A program made the translations under genes and the position numbers. DNA of 64,000 nucleotides. It comes from Methanomassiliicoccaceae archaeon UBA370 (lineage in GTDB: Archaea > Thermoplasmatota > Thermoplasmata > Methanomassiliicoccales > Methanomethylophilaceae). Location: assembly GCA_002505345.1 (NCBI GenBank), contig DAUY01000010.1:1-64000 (forward strand), written 5' to 3'. Below the pieces are notes generated by a model. It made no database searches. It saw only the letters and a program-made list of their open reading frames with translations, and was not told where the DNA came from. The stretch's first letter is position 1; every line of letters starts with the position of its first letter. Shown here piece after piece: positions 25,003 to 34,022 of the stretch.

Positions 25003-25956
25003 TCACTCCCATTCGATGGTCGCCGGAGGCTTGTCTGTGATGTCGTACACCACGCGGTTCACCTCGTCCTTCATCCTGCTGGTTATGCGCTGGGAGATCG
25101 AGTTGAGGACCGAGAGGGGTATGTCGCTGTGGGCGGCCGTCATGCCGTCGATCGACTCCACCGCACGGACTGCGATCGTCCTGCCGTAAGCGCGCCTGTC
25201 CCCCTGAACGCCCACCGACCTGGCGGGAAGGAGCACGGCGAAGTACTGCCACGGAAGCTTCATCTTTTCGGCCTCCGCGGCCTTCCTTATCTCGTCCTCC
25301 ACTATGAAGCAGGCCTCGCGGACGACGGCGATGTTCTCCGGCGTGACCTCGGCGAGGCATCTGACCGCGAGTCCGGGGCCGGGGAAGGGCTGCCTCTCGG
25401 AGGACTTGATGCCCAGCTTTCTCGCGACCTGCCTGACCTCGTCCTTGTAGAGGTCCCTGAGGGGCTCAACCAGAGTCATGTCCATGTCCTTCGGGAGACC
25501 TCCCACGTTGTGGTGGGACTTGATCGTGTCCCTGACGCCGTCGCCCGACTCTATCCAGTCCGGGGCGATCGTCCCCTGTACCAGGTACTTGGCGCCGAAC
25601 TCCTTCGCCTCCCTCTCGAAGATGCGGATGAACTTCTCGCCGATGACCTTTCTCTTATGCTCGGGTTCGGTTACCCCTTTCAGGGCCTCGAAGTACTCCT
25701 TCGAAGCGTCCACGGCCTTGAAGTTGATCCCCGTGTCGCGGAACATGGCCTCCACCTCTTCGACCTCGCCTTTGCGCATAAGTCCGGTGTCCACGAACAC
25801 GGCGAGCAAACGGTCGCCGACGGCCCTCCCGGCTATCACTGCCGATACCGAGCTGTCGACTCCTCCCGAGCACGCTATGATCGCTTTCCCTTTGGTCTTC
25901 TCTTTGACCGAGGCTACGGCCTCTTCAATGAACTTATCGGCATCAAACACCTGCAA
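25003..25956 (-). CDS. guaAB: GMP synthase, ATP-pyrophosphatase subunit B
   Basis: This 317-residue subunit adenylates XMP and transfers ammonia to make GMP. It has the PP-loop ACSGGVDSSVSAV near 28, LVQGTIAPDWIESGDG near 130, and the dimerisation-domain PGPGLAVRCLAEVTPE near 215; it ends in the conserved ATIEWE. It overlaps the PurE stop by 14 nt. Confidence 0.94.
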   Translation of the reverse strand: MQVFDADKFIEEAVASVKEKTKGKAIIACSGGVDSSVSAVIAGRAVGDRLLAVFVDTGLMRKGEVEEVEAMFRDTGINFKAVDASKEYFEALKGVTEPEHKRKVIGEKFIRIFEREAKEFGAKYLVQGTIAPDWIESGDGVRDTIKSHHNVGGLPKDMDMTLVEPLRDLYKDEVRQVARKLGIKSSERQPFPGPGLAVRCLAEVTPENIAVVREACFIVEDEIRKAAEAEKMKLPWQYFAVLLPARSVGVQGDRRAYGRTIAVRAVESIDGMTAAHSDIPLSVLNSISQRITSRMKDEVNRVVYDITDKPPATIEWE

Positions 25957-26416
25957 CTACCTCCTTTGAATCCTCGACTACCTTCTCGGCCTGCCGTTCC
26001 CTGTACTCCAGGAGCGCGGCGGCAAGCCTCTCGTCGGAAACCGCCAGTATCTCTGCGGCCAGTATCGCCGCGTTGTCGCCGCGGTCGAGCCCCACCGCCG
26101 CCACGGGCACCCCGGCGGGCATCTGCACTATCGAGAGGACGGAATCCATGTTGAGCTTGCCGCTCACCGGCACGCCGATGACCGGCTTCGTCGTGAAGGA
26201 CGCTATGACGCCGGGCAGCGCGGCGGACAGCCCTGCTATCGCTATGAACACGCTGGCATCCGACCCCTCCACCAATTCCTCGACCCTCTTGGGGGTCCTG
26301 TGCGCCGAAGCCACGCTTATTTCGAAAGTGACGGAAAACTCTCTGAGAATGCTGATCGCCCTGTCTGCCACCGGGAGATCGCTTTTGCTCCCGAGGATGA
26401 TGGATACTTTAGGCAT
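25943..26416 (-). CDS. purE: N5-carboxyaminoimidazole ribonucleotide mutase / AIR carboxylase PurE
   Basis: This 157-residue enzyme from the ATG at 26416 has GSKSDLPVADRA at residues 8-19, VASAHRTPKRVEELVE near 38 and GLSAALPGVIASFTTKPVIG near 70, the PurE substrate loops. It acts in de novo purine synthesis, the same pathway as the overlapping guaAB. The longer in-frame start at 26518 lacks support. Confidence 0.92.
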   Translation of the reverse strand: MPKVSIILGSKSDLPVADRAISILREFSVTFEISVASAHRTPKRVEELVEGSDASVFIAIAGLSAALPGVIASFTTKPVIGVPVSGKLNMDSVLSIVQMPAGVPVAAVGLDRGDNAAILAAEILAVSDERLAAALLEYRERQAEKVVEDSKEVVAGV

Positions 26417-26439
26417 GACCACGGTCACATGATAAAAGA

Positions 26440-26465
26440 ATAAAAACCCACCGAGAAGGCGGGTA
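26440..26465 (-). terminator. Terminator after the small membrane protein gene
   Basis: On the minus strand CCCGCC and GGTGGG form a stem (with one G-T pair) followed by TTTTTATTCTTTT. It lies about 30 nt past the stop at 26496. A second small hairpin (CCCCGG/CCGGGA) sits between them. Confidence 0.55.
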
Positions 26466-26495
26466 AAAGATTTGAGATTCCCGGAATACCGGGGA

Positions 26496-26804
26496 TCAGC
26501 TCTTGAGAACTGCAACAAGGAATATGCCGACAGCGACCAAAGCTCCGATCAATACCGCGATCAGAGAGATGAGCGTGTTGTACATAACGTCCCAGGCCGC
26601 CACGTCGCTGAAGAGCGCGATGTCGCTGTATCCGACAAGGTACGCCCACAGTACGAGGACGACCGCTCCGACCGCGAGCATTATTGCGCCGTAGGTCCTG
26701 CTTTTACCGCTGCCGAAGTAGGCTGAGAAGATTCCTGCGATGAGCAGTACTATCGAAAATACGAACATCACTATCGTCAGGAAAGACATTAAGTCCCAAG
26801 TCAT
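26496..26804 (-). CDS. Small integral membrane protein, three helices, unknown function
   Basis: This 102-residue protein has three hydrophobic segments: residues 7-29, 38-60 and 78-100, ending in a single lysine-serine. There are no recognisable motifs. It is followed by a terminator and appears to be monocistronic. Confidence 0.72.
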   Translation of the reverse strand: MTWDLMSFLTIVMFVFSIVLLIAGIFSAYFGSGKSRTYGAIMLAVGAVVLVLWAYLVGYSDIALFSDVAAWDVMYNTLISLIAVLIGALVAVGIFLVAVLKS

Positions 26805-27114
26805 TTGTTACCTCCATTGATTACTAGATTCGCCAGTGGCGTATCAATTGGGCACGCATACACCCTATTTGTTATTAAACTTTTCACGTAACGTCAGCAG
26901 AATGCACGATGCCAAATGACGGGGTCGAACTCCTTTTCGGACGTCTTTTAGCATGGATGAATCATCCGTCCGTGTGTTCTTTTTAGATACTATGAGTTTG
27001 AGCGGAAATATGCGCAAACTCTTAAAGATAATAAAGAAAACCCAAATGTTTAAATAGAGAACTGATATAGAGTGTGATACTTGACAACCGACTGCCAAGA
27101 CGGGAAGATTACAC
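26805..27114. promoter_or_regulatory. Divergent intergenic region with gar1-tfb promoter
   Basis: This 310-bp gap has TTTAAATA at 27049-27056, preceded by an A-rich BRE-like stretch, which predicts transcription of gar1-tfb from about 27080. A 93-codon minus-strand ORF (26865-27146) overlaps gar1 and has no RBS or plausible composition, so I do not call it. No RNA gene is seen. Confidence 0.55.
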
Positions 27115-27372
27115 ATGGATTTTTTGGGGACTGTTGCAGAAATCACTTCTGACGGCAGAGCGGTGGTTTCGGCCTCCGCGTCTCCGGAAACGGGAGATTC
27201 GGTTTTCGACTCCCGCAGACGCAGGATCGGTAAGGTGGTTCGTATGTTCGGACCGGTGGACGGACCTTATGTGTCCGTCGAGCTCGAGGGCGTGGAACCT
27301 TCGGAGCTGGCAGGTGCGGACCTATACACCCAAGGGGTGAAACAAAATGGCAAAGTCAAAAGAAGGCACTGA
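27115..27372 (+). CDS. gar1: H/ACA RNP protein Gar1
   Basis: This 85-residue basic beta-barrel protein has MDFLGTVAEITSDGRAVVSA at the N-terminus and RIGKVVRMFGPVDGPYVSVE (about 37-56), the Gar1 core that helps pseudouridylation RNPs release substrate. It overlaps the TFB start by 26 nt, the usual archaeal gar1-tfb arrangement. Confidence 0.9.
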   Translation: MDFLGTVAEITSDGRAVVSASASPETGDSVFDSRRRRIGKVVRMFGPVDGPYVSVELEGVEPSELAGADLYTQGVKQNGKVKRRH

Positions 27373-28279
27373 AGAGATAGAGGTCTGTCCGGAATGCGGC
27401 AGCCATCACCTTGTGAGGGATTACGAGCGCGGTGAGCTGATATGCGAGGACTGCGGACTGGTCCTTGACGACCAGTTCATCGACCAGGGACCTGAGTGGA
27501 GGGCCTTCGACGTCGAGCAGGGCGAGAAGAGAGCACGTACCGGCGCCCCGATGACTTACACTATACACGACAAGGGCCTCTCGACCGAGATCTCCTGGAA
27601 GAACAAGGACAGCTACGGCAAGAGCATACCCACCAGGAACCGCGCCCAGCTCTACAGGCTCAGGAAGTGGCAGAGGAGGATACGCGTATCCAACGCCACC
27701 GAGAGGAACCTTGCGTTCGCGCTGTCGGAACTGGACAGGATGGCCTCCGCCATGGGGCTTCCGCGCAACGTCAGAGAGACCGCGGCGATGATCTACAGGA
27801 AGGCCGTCAACAAGAACCTCATCAGGGGCCGCTCCATCGAAGGAGTGGTCGCGGCATCGCTGTACGCGGCGTGCAGGCAGTGCGGCGTCCCGAGGACCCT
27901 CGACGAGGTGGCCGGAGCGAGCCGCGTCGGAAGGAAGGAGATCGGACGCACCTACCGTTTCATGACCCGCGAGCTCAAGCTGAAGCTCATGCCCACCAAG
28001 CCCCAGGACTACGTGCAGAGGTTCTGCTCGGAGCTCAAGCTCAGCGGAGAGGTGCAGAGCAAGGCCGCAGAGATACTAAAGGACGCCTCCGAGAAGGAGC
28101 TCACGTCCGGACGCGGACCCACGGGGGTCGCGGCCGCGGCCATATACATCTCTTCGATCCTGTGCAACGAACGCAGGACCCAGCGCGAGGTCGCAGACGT
28201 CGCCGGCGTGACCGAGGTCACGATCAGGAACAGGTACAAGGAGCTGACGGAAAAACTCGGGATAGTCATCCAGCTCTGA
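27347..28279 (+). CDS. tfb: Transcription initiation factor B
   Basis: This 310-residue protein has a zinc ribbon (CPECGSHHL, then CEDCGLVL, residues 13-37). The B-finger/linker is followed by two cyclin-fold repeats (LDRMASAMGLPRNVRETAAM, about 122-141, and the corresponding block near 220). It ends in a helix-turn-helix (VTEVTIRNRYKEL) contacting the BRE. It recruits RNA polymerase to TBP-bound promoters. Confidence 0.97.
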   Translation: MAKSKEGTEEIEVCPECGSHHLVRDYERGELICEDCGLVLDDQFIDQGPEWRAFDVEQGEKRARTGAPMTYTIHDKGLSTEISWKNKDSYGKSIPTRNRAQLYRLRKWQRRIRVSNATERNLAFALSELDRMASAMGLPRNVRETAAMIYRKAVNKNLIRGRSIEGVVAASLYAACRQCGVPRTLDEVAGASRVGRKEIGRTYRFMTRELKLKLMPTKPQDYVQRFCSELKLSGEVQSKAAEILKDASEKELTSGRGPTGVAAAAIYISSILCNERRTQREVADVAGVTEVTIRNRYKELTEKLGIVIQL

Positions 28280-28288
28280 GGGCGTTTA

Positions 28289-29292
28289 ATGAACGGCACC
28301 TCAGGCAACGACTACTCCATGATGGGGTATTCGACCAACAACATAGGGGACGACATACAGAGCGTCGCGGCATCCAGGTTCCTCCCGAAGGTGGACAGGT
28401 TCGTCAACCGGGAGAGCATGTGGCGGTACGACGGCCCTAAGACCAAGATGATAATGAACGCGTCTACATGGACACGTCGAAGCATTTCCCTCCCTCGGTG
28501 GGCATAGACCCTCTGCTGGTATCGATGCACGTCACTCCGGTATGGCGCGAGGGGTTCATGAGGCGGGGGAAGGAATATCTCCTGGAGCATGGACCAGTGG
28601 GATGCAGGGACCACAGCACCTTGAAGTACATGCAGGACAACGACGTGCCGGCATACTTCTCCGGCTGTCTGACCCTTACGCTGCTCCCCAACCCGGCGAT
28701 CGAGAGGCAGGACTACATCCTGGCCGTTGACCTCCCCAAGAAGACCGTGGCGGCCATGAGGGAAATAACCGACCGGCCGATATTCGAGCTGTCCCACGAA
28801 TTCTGGGAATCTTACGACATGGATGTGAGGAACCATTTCGCCAAGTCGTTCCTGTACCTCTACGGCTCCGCCCACTGCGTTGTCACGAGGAGGATGCACG
28901 CCGCCCTGCCTTCGCTCTCCATGGGGACGCCGGTGGCGCTCCTCGACCTGGACCTTGAAAGTTTCCCCGGAAGGTTCAACGGACTGAAGGAGCTCGTCCA
29001 CTGCATGACGCAGGAGAAGTTCTTGGAAGGCGGATACGACATAGATTCCCCACCCGAGAACCCCGACAGGCACCTGGAGATCAGAAAGGCGTTGGAGAAG
29101 ACCTGTATCGACTTCACAGGCCACGACAACGGGAGCGTCATCGAGCCCGTGAGCCTGCCCGAGGTCCTGGGCCTGGTCGGATGCACCGAGAAGGACCGTA
29201 TCAAGCAGTTCCATTCGATATGGAAACTCGAGACTGCAAGGCTCGTCTACTCGCGGTTCTTCAAGAAGAGAAGGCCGGAAGACATCGAATGA
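28289..29292 (+). pseudogene. Polysaccharide pyruvyl transferase-like gene with an apparent frameshift
   Basis: Frame 1 from 28289 (MGYSTNNIGDDIQSVAASRF, then KTKMIMNA) gives a polysaccharide pyruvyl transferase-like N-terminus up to about 28462. The continuation (YMDTSKHFPPSVGIDPLLVS) lies in another frame from 28465 to the TGA at 29292. Two bases sit where a Trp codon of a NAWYM motif would be expected, consistent with a one-base deletion. The second half holds RRMHAALPSLSMGTPVALL, typical of the family's nucleotide-binding C-domain. The cause may be a real mutation or a sequencing error. The gene follows tfb by 9 nt. Confidence 0.72.
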
Positions 29293-29293
29293 T

Positions 29294-30343
29294 TCAGGGT
29301 CTGAACCATTTGAATTCCAGGTACTCCGTCCCGTCGCTTATACGGCAGAAGAGAATGTCTTTCTTGACGCCTCCCGACAGCCTCACGGTCCTGGATATCT
29401 CCGGCCACATCGCGGTGTCCGACGCCGGGACGGCGTGGACGAGGTAACGGGCGTGGCATTCGTCCGGCGACCCCTCGTAAACTCTGAAATGCGTGCCGTA
29501 CTTGAAGCCGGTCTTTACGACGAGCCCGCGGGACCTCAGGTCGTAGTAAGCTGAAATCCGCAGATCGAAATCGCTCTGGGTCTCCGCACCGAACCTCTTG
29601 AGGTCCCCGTGGCCGACGGACTTCCCGTCGTTACCGATGACTTTCAGCATTCCTTTTTCGGAGAGGAAGCAACTCTCTATCAGCGATAGCTGAAGCGCAC
29701 CGCCGATGTCCTTTCCGAAGAAACCCGCCTCTTTCAGCCTCCCATAGTCCTCGGGGTCGAAGACGAACACCCGGTCGCTGATGAGCACCCCCTCGACGAT
29801 CTTCCCCGACCGGCAGGCGGGGACGGACCCCCTGGGGTCCCTCATGGACATCTTGTAGTAGGTCACGTCGCCTTCTTCGTCCGCCACCCCGTAGAGGAGC
29901 TCGCGGCCCCTGCCTTCCGTGTGGGTGATCTCGGCGGAAAAGTCGCTGATATCCAGAACCGTGCGCTCGGAGACCGCTCTGACCATGTACTCCGGGCGGG
30001 AGTTGCTCATCGTCTTTCCGCGGGGGAACACCGACAGGTCGAAACCGCCGGTCTCTGTCTTGACCACGAAGCCCCGGGACCTCATGTCCCTGTAGACAAG
30101 GTACTTGACGTCGAATCCCTCGTTCTGCCTCGAGGCCTGGGCGAACAGCTCGTCGAACCCCACCCTTCTGCCTTCGCTCTCCACGAGGAGACGGTTGCTC
30201 TCCGCCAGGTAGACCGCCTCGGTGAGGTCGAGCTCCAGGCCGCCGCCGCTCAGGGGATAGCCGTAGTTGCCTTTGCTGTAAAGCTGGCTGCCCTCCCTCT
30301 GGTCGGAGACTATTACAGAGTCCCCCTTCAGTTCGCCCGGCAT
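29294..30343 (-). CDS. endA: tRNA-intron endonuclease EndA (tandem form)
   Basis: This 349-residue protein has two related halves. Each carries a DLRSRG(F/L)VVKT-type block (RDMRSRGFVVKTETG near 88; YYDLRSRGLVVKTGFKYG near 275). Only the second half has the full catalytic triad region: Tyr and His in KYGTHFRVY and Lys in SGGVKKDI. This is the euryarchaeal double-length form, in which the first half is structural. It cleaves bulge-helix-bulge introns from pre-tRNA. Confidence 0.93.
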   Translation of the reverse strand: MPGELKGDSVIVSDQREGSQLYSKGNYGYPLSGGGLELDLTEAVYLAESNRLLVESEGRRVGFDELFAQASRQNEGFDVKYLVYRDMRSRGFVVKTETGGFDLSVFPRGKTMSNSRPEYMVRAVSERTVLDISDFSAEITHTEGRGRELLYGVADEEGDVTYYKMSMRDPRGSVPACRSGKIVEGVLISDRVFVFDPEDYGRLKEAGFFGKDIGGALQLSLIESCFLSEKGMLKVIGNDGKSVGHGDLKRFGAETQSDFDLRISAYYDLRSRGLVVKTGFKYGTHFRVYEGSPDECHARYLVHAVPASDTAMWPEISRTVRLSGGVKKDILFCRISDGTEYLEFKWFRP

Positions 30344-30410
30344 ATCGGTTTGTACCGAGCGGGCGTATTTATTGATATCTGAAAAATAAGGAAAATGTTT
30401 TTTGAAAGGT

Positions 30411-31733
30411 TTAGTTGGCCGACGACCTCATGCTGCCGTCCAGGTACTCCGAGTACCCCTTCAGGTCCAGCAGGCCGTGGCCCGAGAGGCAGAACACTAT
30501 GGTCTTCTCCTCCCCGGTCTTGCGGCATCTGACCGCCTCGTCGATGGCCGCCTTGATCGCATGCGTGGACTCCGGCGCAGGAACAATGCCCTCGGTCTTT
30601 ACGAACATCGCCCCTGCCTCGAAGGTCTCGAGCTGGTCGTAGGCGACCGCCCTCGCGATGCCCTGGTTCACCGCGGCCGATACGAGGGGGGACATGCCGT
30701 GGTACCTCAGGCCGCCCGCGTGCACGGACGACGGCACGTAATCGTGCCCCATGGTGTACATCATCAGCAGAGGCGTGTACCCGCCGGTGTCCCCCAGGTC
30801 ATACCTGAAATCCCCCTCCGTCATGCTGGGTGCGGCCTTGGACTCGGCGGCTACGAACTCGCATTCCGTGCGGCCTTTGATCTTCTCGCCCATCATGGGG
30901 AAGCAGAACCCTCCGAAGTTCGAACCTCCGCCGGCACATGCTATCATCATGTCCGGCTCTATCTCCGCTTTCTTCATCTGCTCCATGGCCTCGAGCCCTA
31001 TCACGGTCTGGTGGAGCATGACGTGGTTAAGCACGCTTCCCAGAGAGTAGCATGTGCCGGGGTCCTTCGATGCCACCTCGCAGGCCTCGGTTATCGCCAC
31101 TCCGAGCGATCCGACGGTCCCCGGGTGCTCCTTGAGATACTTCTTGCCGAACTCCGTGTGCGCCGACGGCGACGGGTAGATCGTTCCCCCGTAGAGTTCG
31201 ATGAGCGACTTCCTGGTCGGCTTCTGGTCGTAGCTTCCGCGGACCATGAACACCGTGGTCTTGATATCGAAAAGGTTGGACACCGCCGCAAGGGCCGTCC
31301 CCCACTGCCCCGCTCCCGTCTCCGTAGTTAGCGTGTGTATACCGGCCTCCGCGTTGTAGTATGCCTGTGCCAGCGCGGTGTTCCCCTTATGGCTTCCGAG
31401 GGGGCTCAGGTCCTCTCTCTTGAAGTATATCTTCGCCGGGGTCTTGAGATACTTCTCAAGGCGGTACGCCCTCTGAAGCGGAGAGGGGCGGTTGAGGTAC
31501 ACCAGGTTGTCCCTGACCTCCTCGGGGATGTCGATGTACCGTTCAAGAGACATCTCCTGTTCCAGGATCTCCCTGCAGAAAAGGGAGCCCAGCTCCTCGG
31601 GTCCTGCGGGTTTTCCCGTTTTGGGGTTGATCGGCGGTTCCAGCGGTTTCGGCAGGTCTGCGGCCAGGTTATACCATTTTTTCGGAATGTCTTCGACATC
31701 GAGAGTTGTTCTTATGTCCTTAGGTAGCGACAT
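30411..31733 (-). CDS. trpB2: Tryptophan synthase beta chain-like protein, TrpB2 type
   Basis: This 440-residue PLP enzyme has the Lys Schiff-base region in GSHKGNTALAQAYYN (about 112-126), ETGAGQWGTALAA, and the phosphate-cup glycine loop CAGGGSNFGG near 255. Length and the N-terminal extension PKKWYNLAADLP identify the TrpB2 subgroup, which works without a TrpA partner or as an indole-salvaging enzyme. No trpA is adjacent. Upstream TGTACA boxes suggest tryptophan-responsive repression. Confidence 0.92.
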   Translation of the reverse strand: MSLPKDIRTTLDVEDIPKKWYNLAADLPKPLEPPINPKTGKPAGPEELGSLFCREILEQEMSLERYIDIPEEVRDNLVYLNRPSPLQRAYRLEKYLKTPAKIYFKREDLSPLGSHKGNTALAQAYYNAEAGIHTLTTETGAGQWGTALAAVSNLFDIKTTVFMVRGSYDQKPTRKSLIELYGGTIYPSPSAHTEFGKKYLKEHPGTVGSLGVAITEACEVASKDPGTCYSLGSVLNHVMLHQTVIGLEAMEQMKKAEIEPDMMIACAGGGSNFGGFCFPMMGEKIKGRTECEFVAAESKAAPSMTEGDFRYDLGDTGGYTPLLMMYTMGHDYVPSSVHAGGLRYHGMSPLVSAAVNQGIARAVAYDQLETFEAGAMFVKTEGIVPAPESTHAIKAAIDEAVRCRKTGEEKTIVFCLSGHGLLDLKGYSEYLDGSMRSSAN

Positions 31734-31746
31734 AAAAGTATTATCA

Positions 31747-31803
31747 TGTTCAACATATATATCATTATGTACATTGATGAATACTAATGTACATTATTTA
31801 AAT
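31747..31803 (-). promoter_or_regulatory. trpB2 promoter with TGTACA operator boxes
   Basis: Two perfect TGTACA palindromes (31768-31773, 31788-31793) lie 20 bp apart. A near-match, TGTTCA (31747-31752), follows at similar spacing. The minus-strand TATA TTTAAATA (31796-31803) abuts the first box. TGTACA is the published TRP-box sequence bound by TrpY in Methanothermobacter. Confidence 0.65.
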
Positions 31804-31867
31804 GATTAACGTGATTTCCAAAACGATCTGGCGGTACAATACGGAAACGACCCTGTGATGGTCCCGG

Positions 31868-32476
31868 TCAAATGTCCAGAATGTCCCCGACGAGAAAATG
31901 CAGGGCGCTGCTCGGGTACTTGTCCAGGCAGTCCCTGTTCCTCTCTTCGCGGGTGCATATCTTCATTCCAGAACGGCGAATCGCTTCAAGGACCATTTTG
32001 TCATTGATTTTTTCATTGATTTTCCCGGATTTTTCATACTTGCGACCCATCGCTTCGGTCAAAGCATCTTCAAGTGTTTCCTGGGTGCAGTTTCCGTCGA
32101 CCCCTCTGAAATGCATTAGCAACCAACATTCAAAGGATGGATTGGATATGTACATCTCGGCCTCGGCTCGCGTGCAAATTTTTTCCGAACTAAATATTTT
32201 GTCACGCGGGTTTTGGTCTACATCGTAAACAACCGCGCACCTGTCCCCATTGTTCTTGGAGATGCCGTATTCTACACACTTTTTTACGGATGCCTCTGCG
32301 ATACTGACGGCATCGTGCCTACTGGATTGAACGGGTATTACCTTAAGTTTTGAATTTCGTCCTATAAACCTTCGAAAATAATTTTTCTCTGACGTGCCCT
32401 CGACCATTATCAGAAACTTTTTGCTTATCTCCCTTGTTCCCCTTGACCTGGGACTTATGGTTCTTTGCTTTCCCAT
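31868..32476 (-). CDS. rloB: RloB-family TOPRIM protein (AbiLii-like)
   Basis: This 202-residue protein has the TOPRIM glutamate in IMVEGTSEKNYFRRF (about 24-38), an acidic motif in AVVYDVDQNPRD near 83, and the RloB hallmark ISNPSFECWLLMHF near 112. RloB pairs with an AAA ATPase in Lactococcus AbiL-type abortive infection loci and near restriction systems. Here it overlaps such an ATPase by 22 nt. Nuclease action is expected from the fold but not shown. Confidence 0.85.
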   Translation of the reverse strand: MGKQRTISPRSRGTREISKKFLIMVEGTSEKNYFRRFIGRNSKLKVIPVQSSRHDAVSIAEASVKKCVEYGISKNNGDRCAVVYDVDQNPRDKIFSSEKICTRAEAEMYISNPSFECWLLMHFRGVDGNCTQETLEDALTEAMGRKYEKSGKINEKINDKMVLEAIRRSGMKICTREERNRDCLDKYPSSALHFLVGDILDI

Positions 32477-33738
32477 CCTATCAAGTCCTCCGGTGAAATG
32501 AATGGCAGAGCCTCATACCTCCCTATGGAGTATCCTTTTCGAGCGTCTGTATCCTTTCTCACACCTTTGAAATCAGACAGAGAATAAAGCTCGGAAGAAC
32601 CGTCAGATGGATTTTTTCTTGTGAAAAATATCTGATCCCTTCTGAACAGTTCTGCGGTGTCCATAAGCATCTGATCGTGAGTACTTACGATTATCTGGGC
32701 CCCCTTGGGGTTCTGATTTGACTTGAACTGCGATATGATCCAGTGGGAAATGTCGGAGTGCAGATATAATCCGAACTCGTCTATTATTATCGTCTTGCCG
32801 TTCTGCAGCGAGTCAATAATCGGCCCCATTATGCACAGCATCTGCATGGTGCCGTTTGATTCGATACCGATAGGAAAATAGAGGTCTTTCTCGTCAGCAT
32901 CCGAATCATTAAAATCATGTTTTAGTGCAAGGTCGACCGATGTTACTTTTTTGGCCAAGATTGACTTGACGTAGTCGAGGAGCTGCGAGGGGATATCGTG
33001 CTCCAGCTCTGAGATGTCTTTTTTCTCGACATTGCTTATCACATCAGAAATGCCGAAGTCGGCGATCTTCATTGCGCGTATCATGAGTCTTTTTGCATCG
33101 GGAGAGTCGTTTATCATCTGTGCGACCCGAGTAAAAAGACCTTTTGCTTCGCCAGCTATGAATATTATGTCCTCGACCATGCCTCTGTGGGCCTTGAGGC
33201 ATATTTCATTGTTGAACTGTGCGGCCACAGATATATAGGTAGAATTGGGAGCGGTCTTCTCCGAAATCTCTTTCTGGTTCTTCATGACCTTGGTAAACGT
33301 GAATTCGGAGCCTTCTCTGTCGAAAACTTTGCTTCTGCGCCCATTAGGATAATGATAAAGCGACTCGGAAACAACTTTGTTGCTGTCGAATGAAAGAGAA
33401 TAATGATACAGGACCCCGTCGGTAACGAATCTGATCTCCATTTCCACTGGCTCTTTCACTGTCTTGGATGACAGACGAAACGGCTGGTATTGAGTTATTT
33501 TCATATTCGGGATGCGAGGCATCCTGACCATATCTATCAAAACACTCACGGCACGGAGGATATACGATTTTCCAGAAGAGTTCGGACCGAATATAGCTGC
33601 CGAACAGAGTGCTTCTTCACCGATTGCCGGACAATCGATAAGATTCTCGGGATGCTCGTCCGCAGAGGTCCTCTGAAGGCTTAGCCTCGTCTTGTCACGG
33701 AACGGACCGTAATTCTTTACGGAAAAATCGATGAGCAT
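32455..33738 (-). CDS. AAA/ABC-type ATPase of an AbiL-like defence pair
   Basis: This 427-residue protein of the AAA_15/AAA_21 ATPase type begins MLIDFSVKNYGPFRDKT, as SMC/OLD-like ATPases do. It has Walker A FGPNSSGKS (about 50-58), Walker B KTIIIDEFGLYLH near 313, and the switch-histidine IVSTHDQMLMD near 345. It is the sensor half of a two-gene unit with RloB and is transcribed first. Both genes are AT-richer than the flanking housekeeping genes, which suggests horizontal gain. Confidence 0.85.
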   Translation of the reverse strand: MLIDFSVKNYGPFRDKTRLSLQRTSADEHPENLIDCPAIGEEALCSAAIFGPNSSGKSYILRAVSVLIDMVRMPRIPNMKITQYQPFRLSSKTVKEPVEMEIRFVTDGVLYHYSLSFDSNKVVSESLYHYPNGRRSKVFDREGSEFTFTKVMKNQKEISEKTAPNSTYISVAAQFNNEICLKAHRGMVEDIIFIAGEAKGLFTRVAQMINDSPDAKRLMIRAMKIADFGISDVISNVEKKDISELEHDIPSQLLDYVKSILAKKVTSVDLALKHDFNDSDADEKDLYFPIGIESNGTMQMLCIMGPIIDSLQNGKTIIIDEFGLYLHSDISHWIISQFKSNQNPKGAQIIVSTHDQMLMDTAELFRRDQIFFTRKNPSDGSSELYSLSDFKGVRKDTDARKGYSIGRYEALPFISPEDLIGWESKEP

Positions 33739-33904
33739 GTATGTATATTACCGTTGTAATATAAAAAATTACATAATTTCACAAATATTGCTTTTAGACA
33801 GTCAATTTTTTATCTTTGGATAGACAGATTTAGTATACTTTTCCGGCGTATGATACTCTATCGCATAGTAGTGCATTGCTCCCTACCTGAACAAATAACA
33901 ATAT

Positions 33905-33914
33905 GTTTATATAG
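33905..33914 (+). promoter_or_regulatory. TATA element of the cdc48-hsp20 operon
   Basis: GTTTATATAG lies about 110 nt upstream of the cdc48 ATG, predicting an untranslated leader of about 85 nt ending in a strong AGGAGGT Shine-Dalgarno. The rest of the 33739-34022 gap is AT-rich, with a small inverted repeat near 33755-33775. Confidence 0.6.
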
Positions 33915-34022
33915 AAGGACAAACTAATAATAGTGTAAGTCCGAGCGGAAAGATTCGGTATTCTCAGCTATTTGAAACGAGATACCGGACGGTAAGGACA
34001 TCAAGATCAGGAGGTAACAGAA

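Noticed and set aside
26865..27146. 93-codon minus-strand ORF upstream of gar1
   Set aside because: It overlaps the gar1 start and promoter, and has no RBS and no protein-like pattern.
33739..34022. Possible RNA gene or riboswitch before cdc48
   Set aside because: No conserved fold recognised; a TATA box and a normal leader explain the region.
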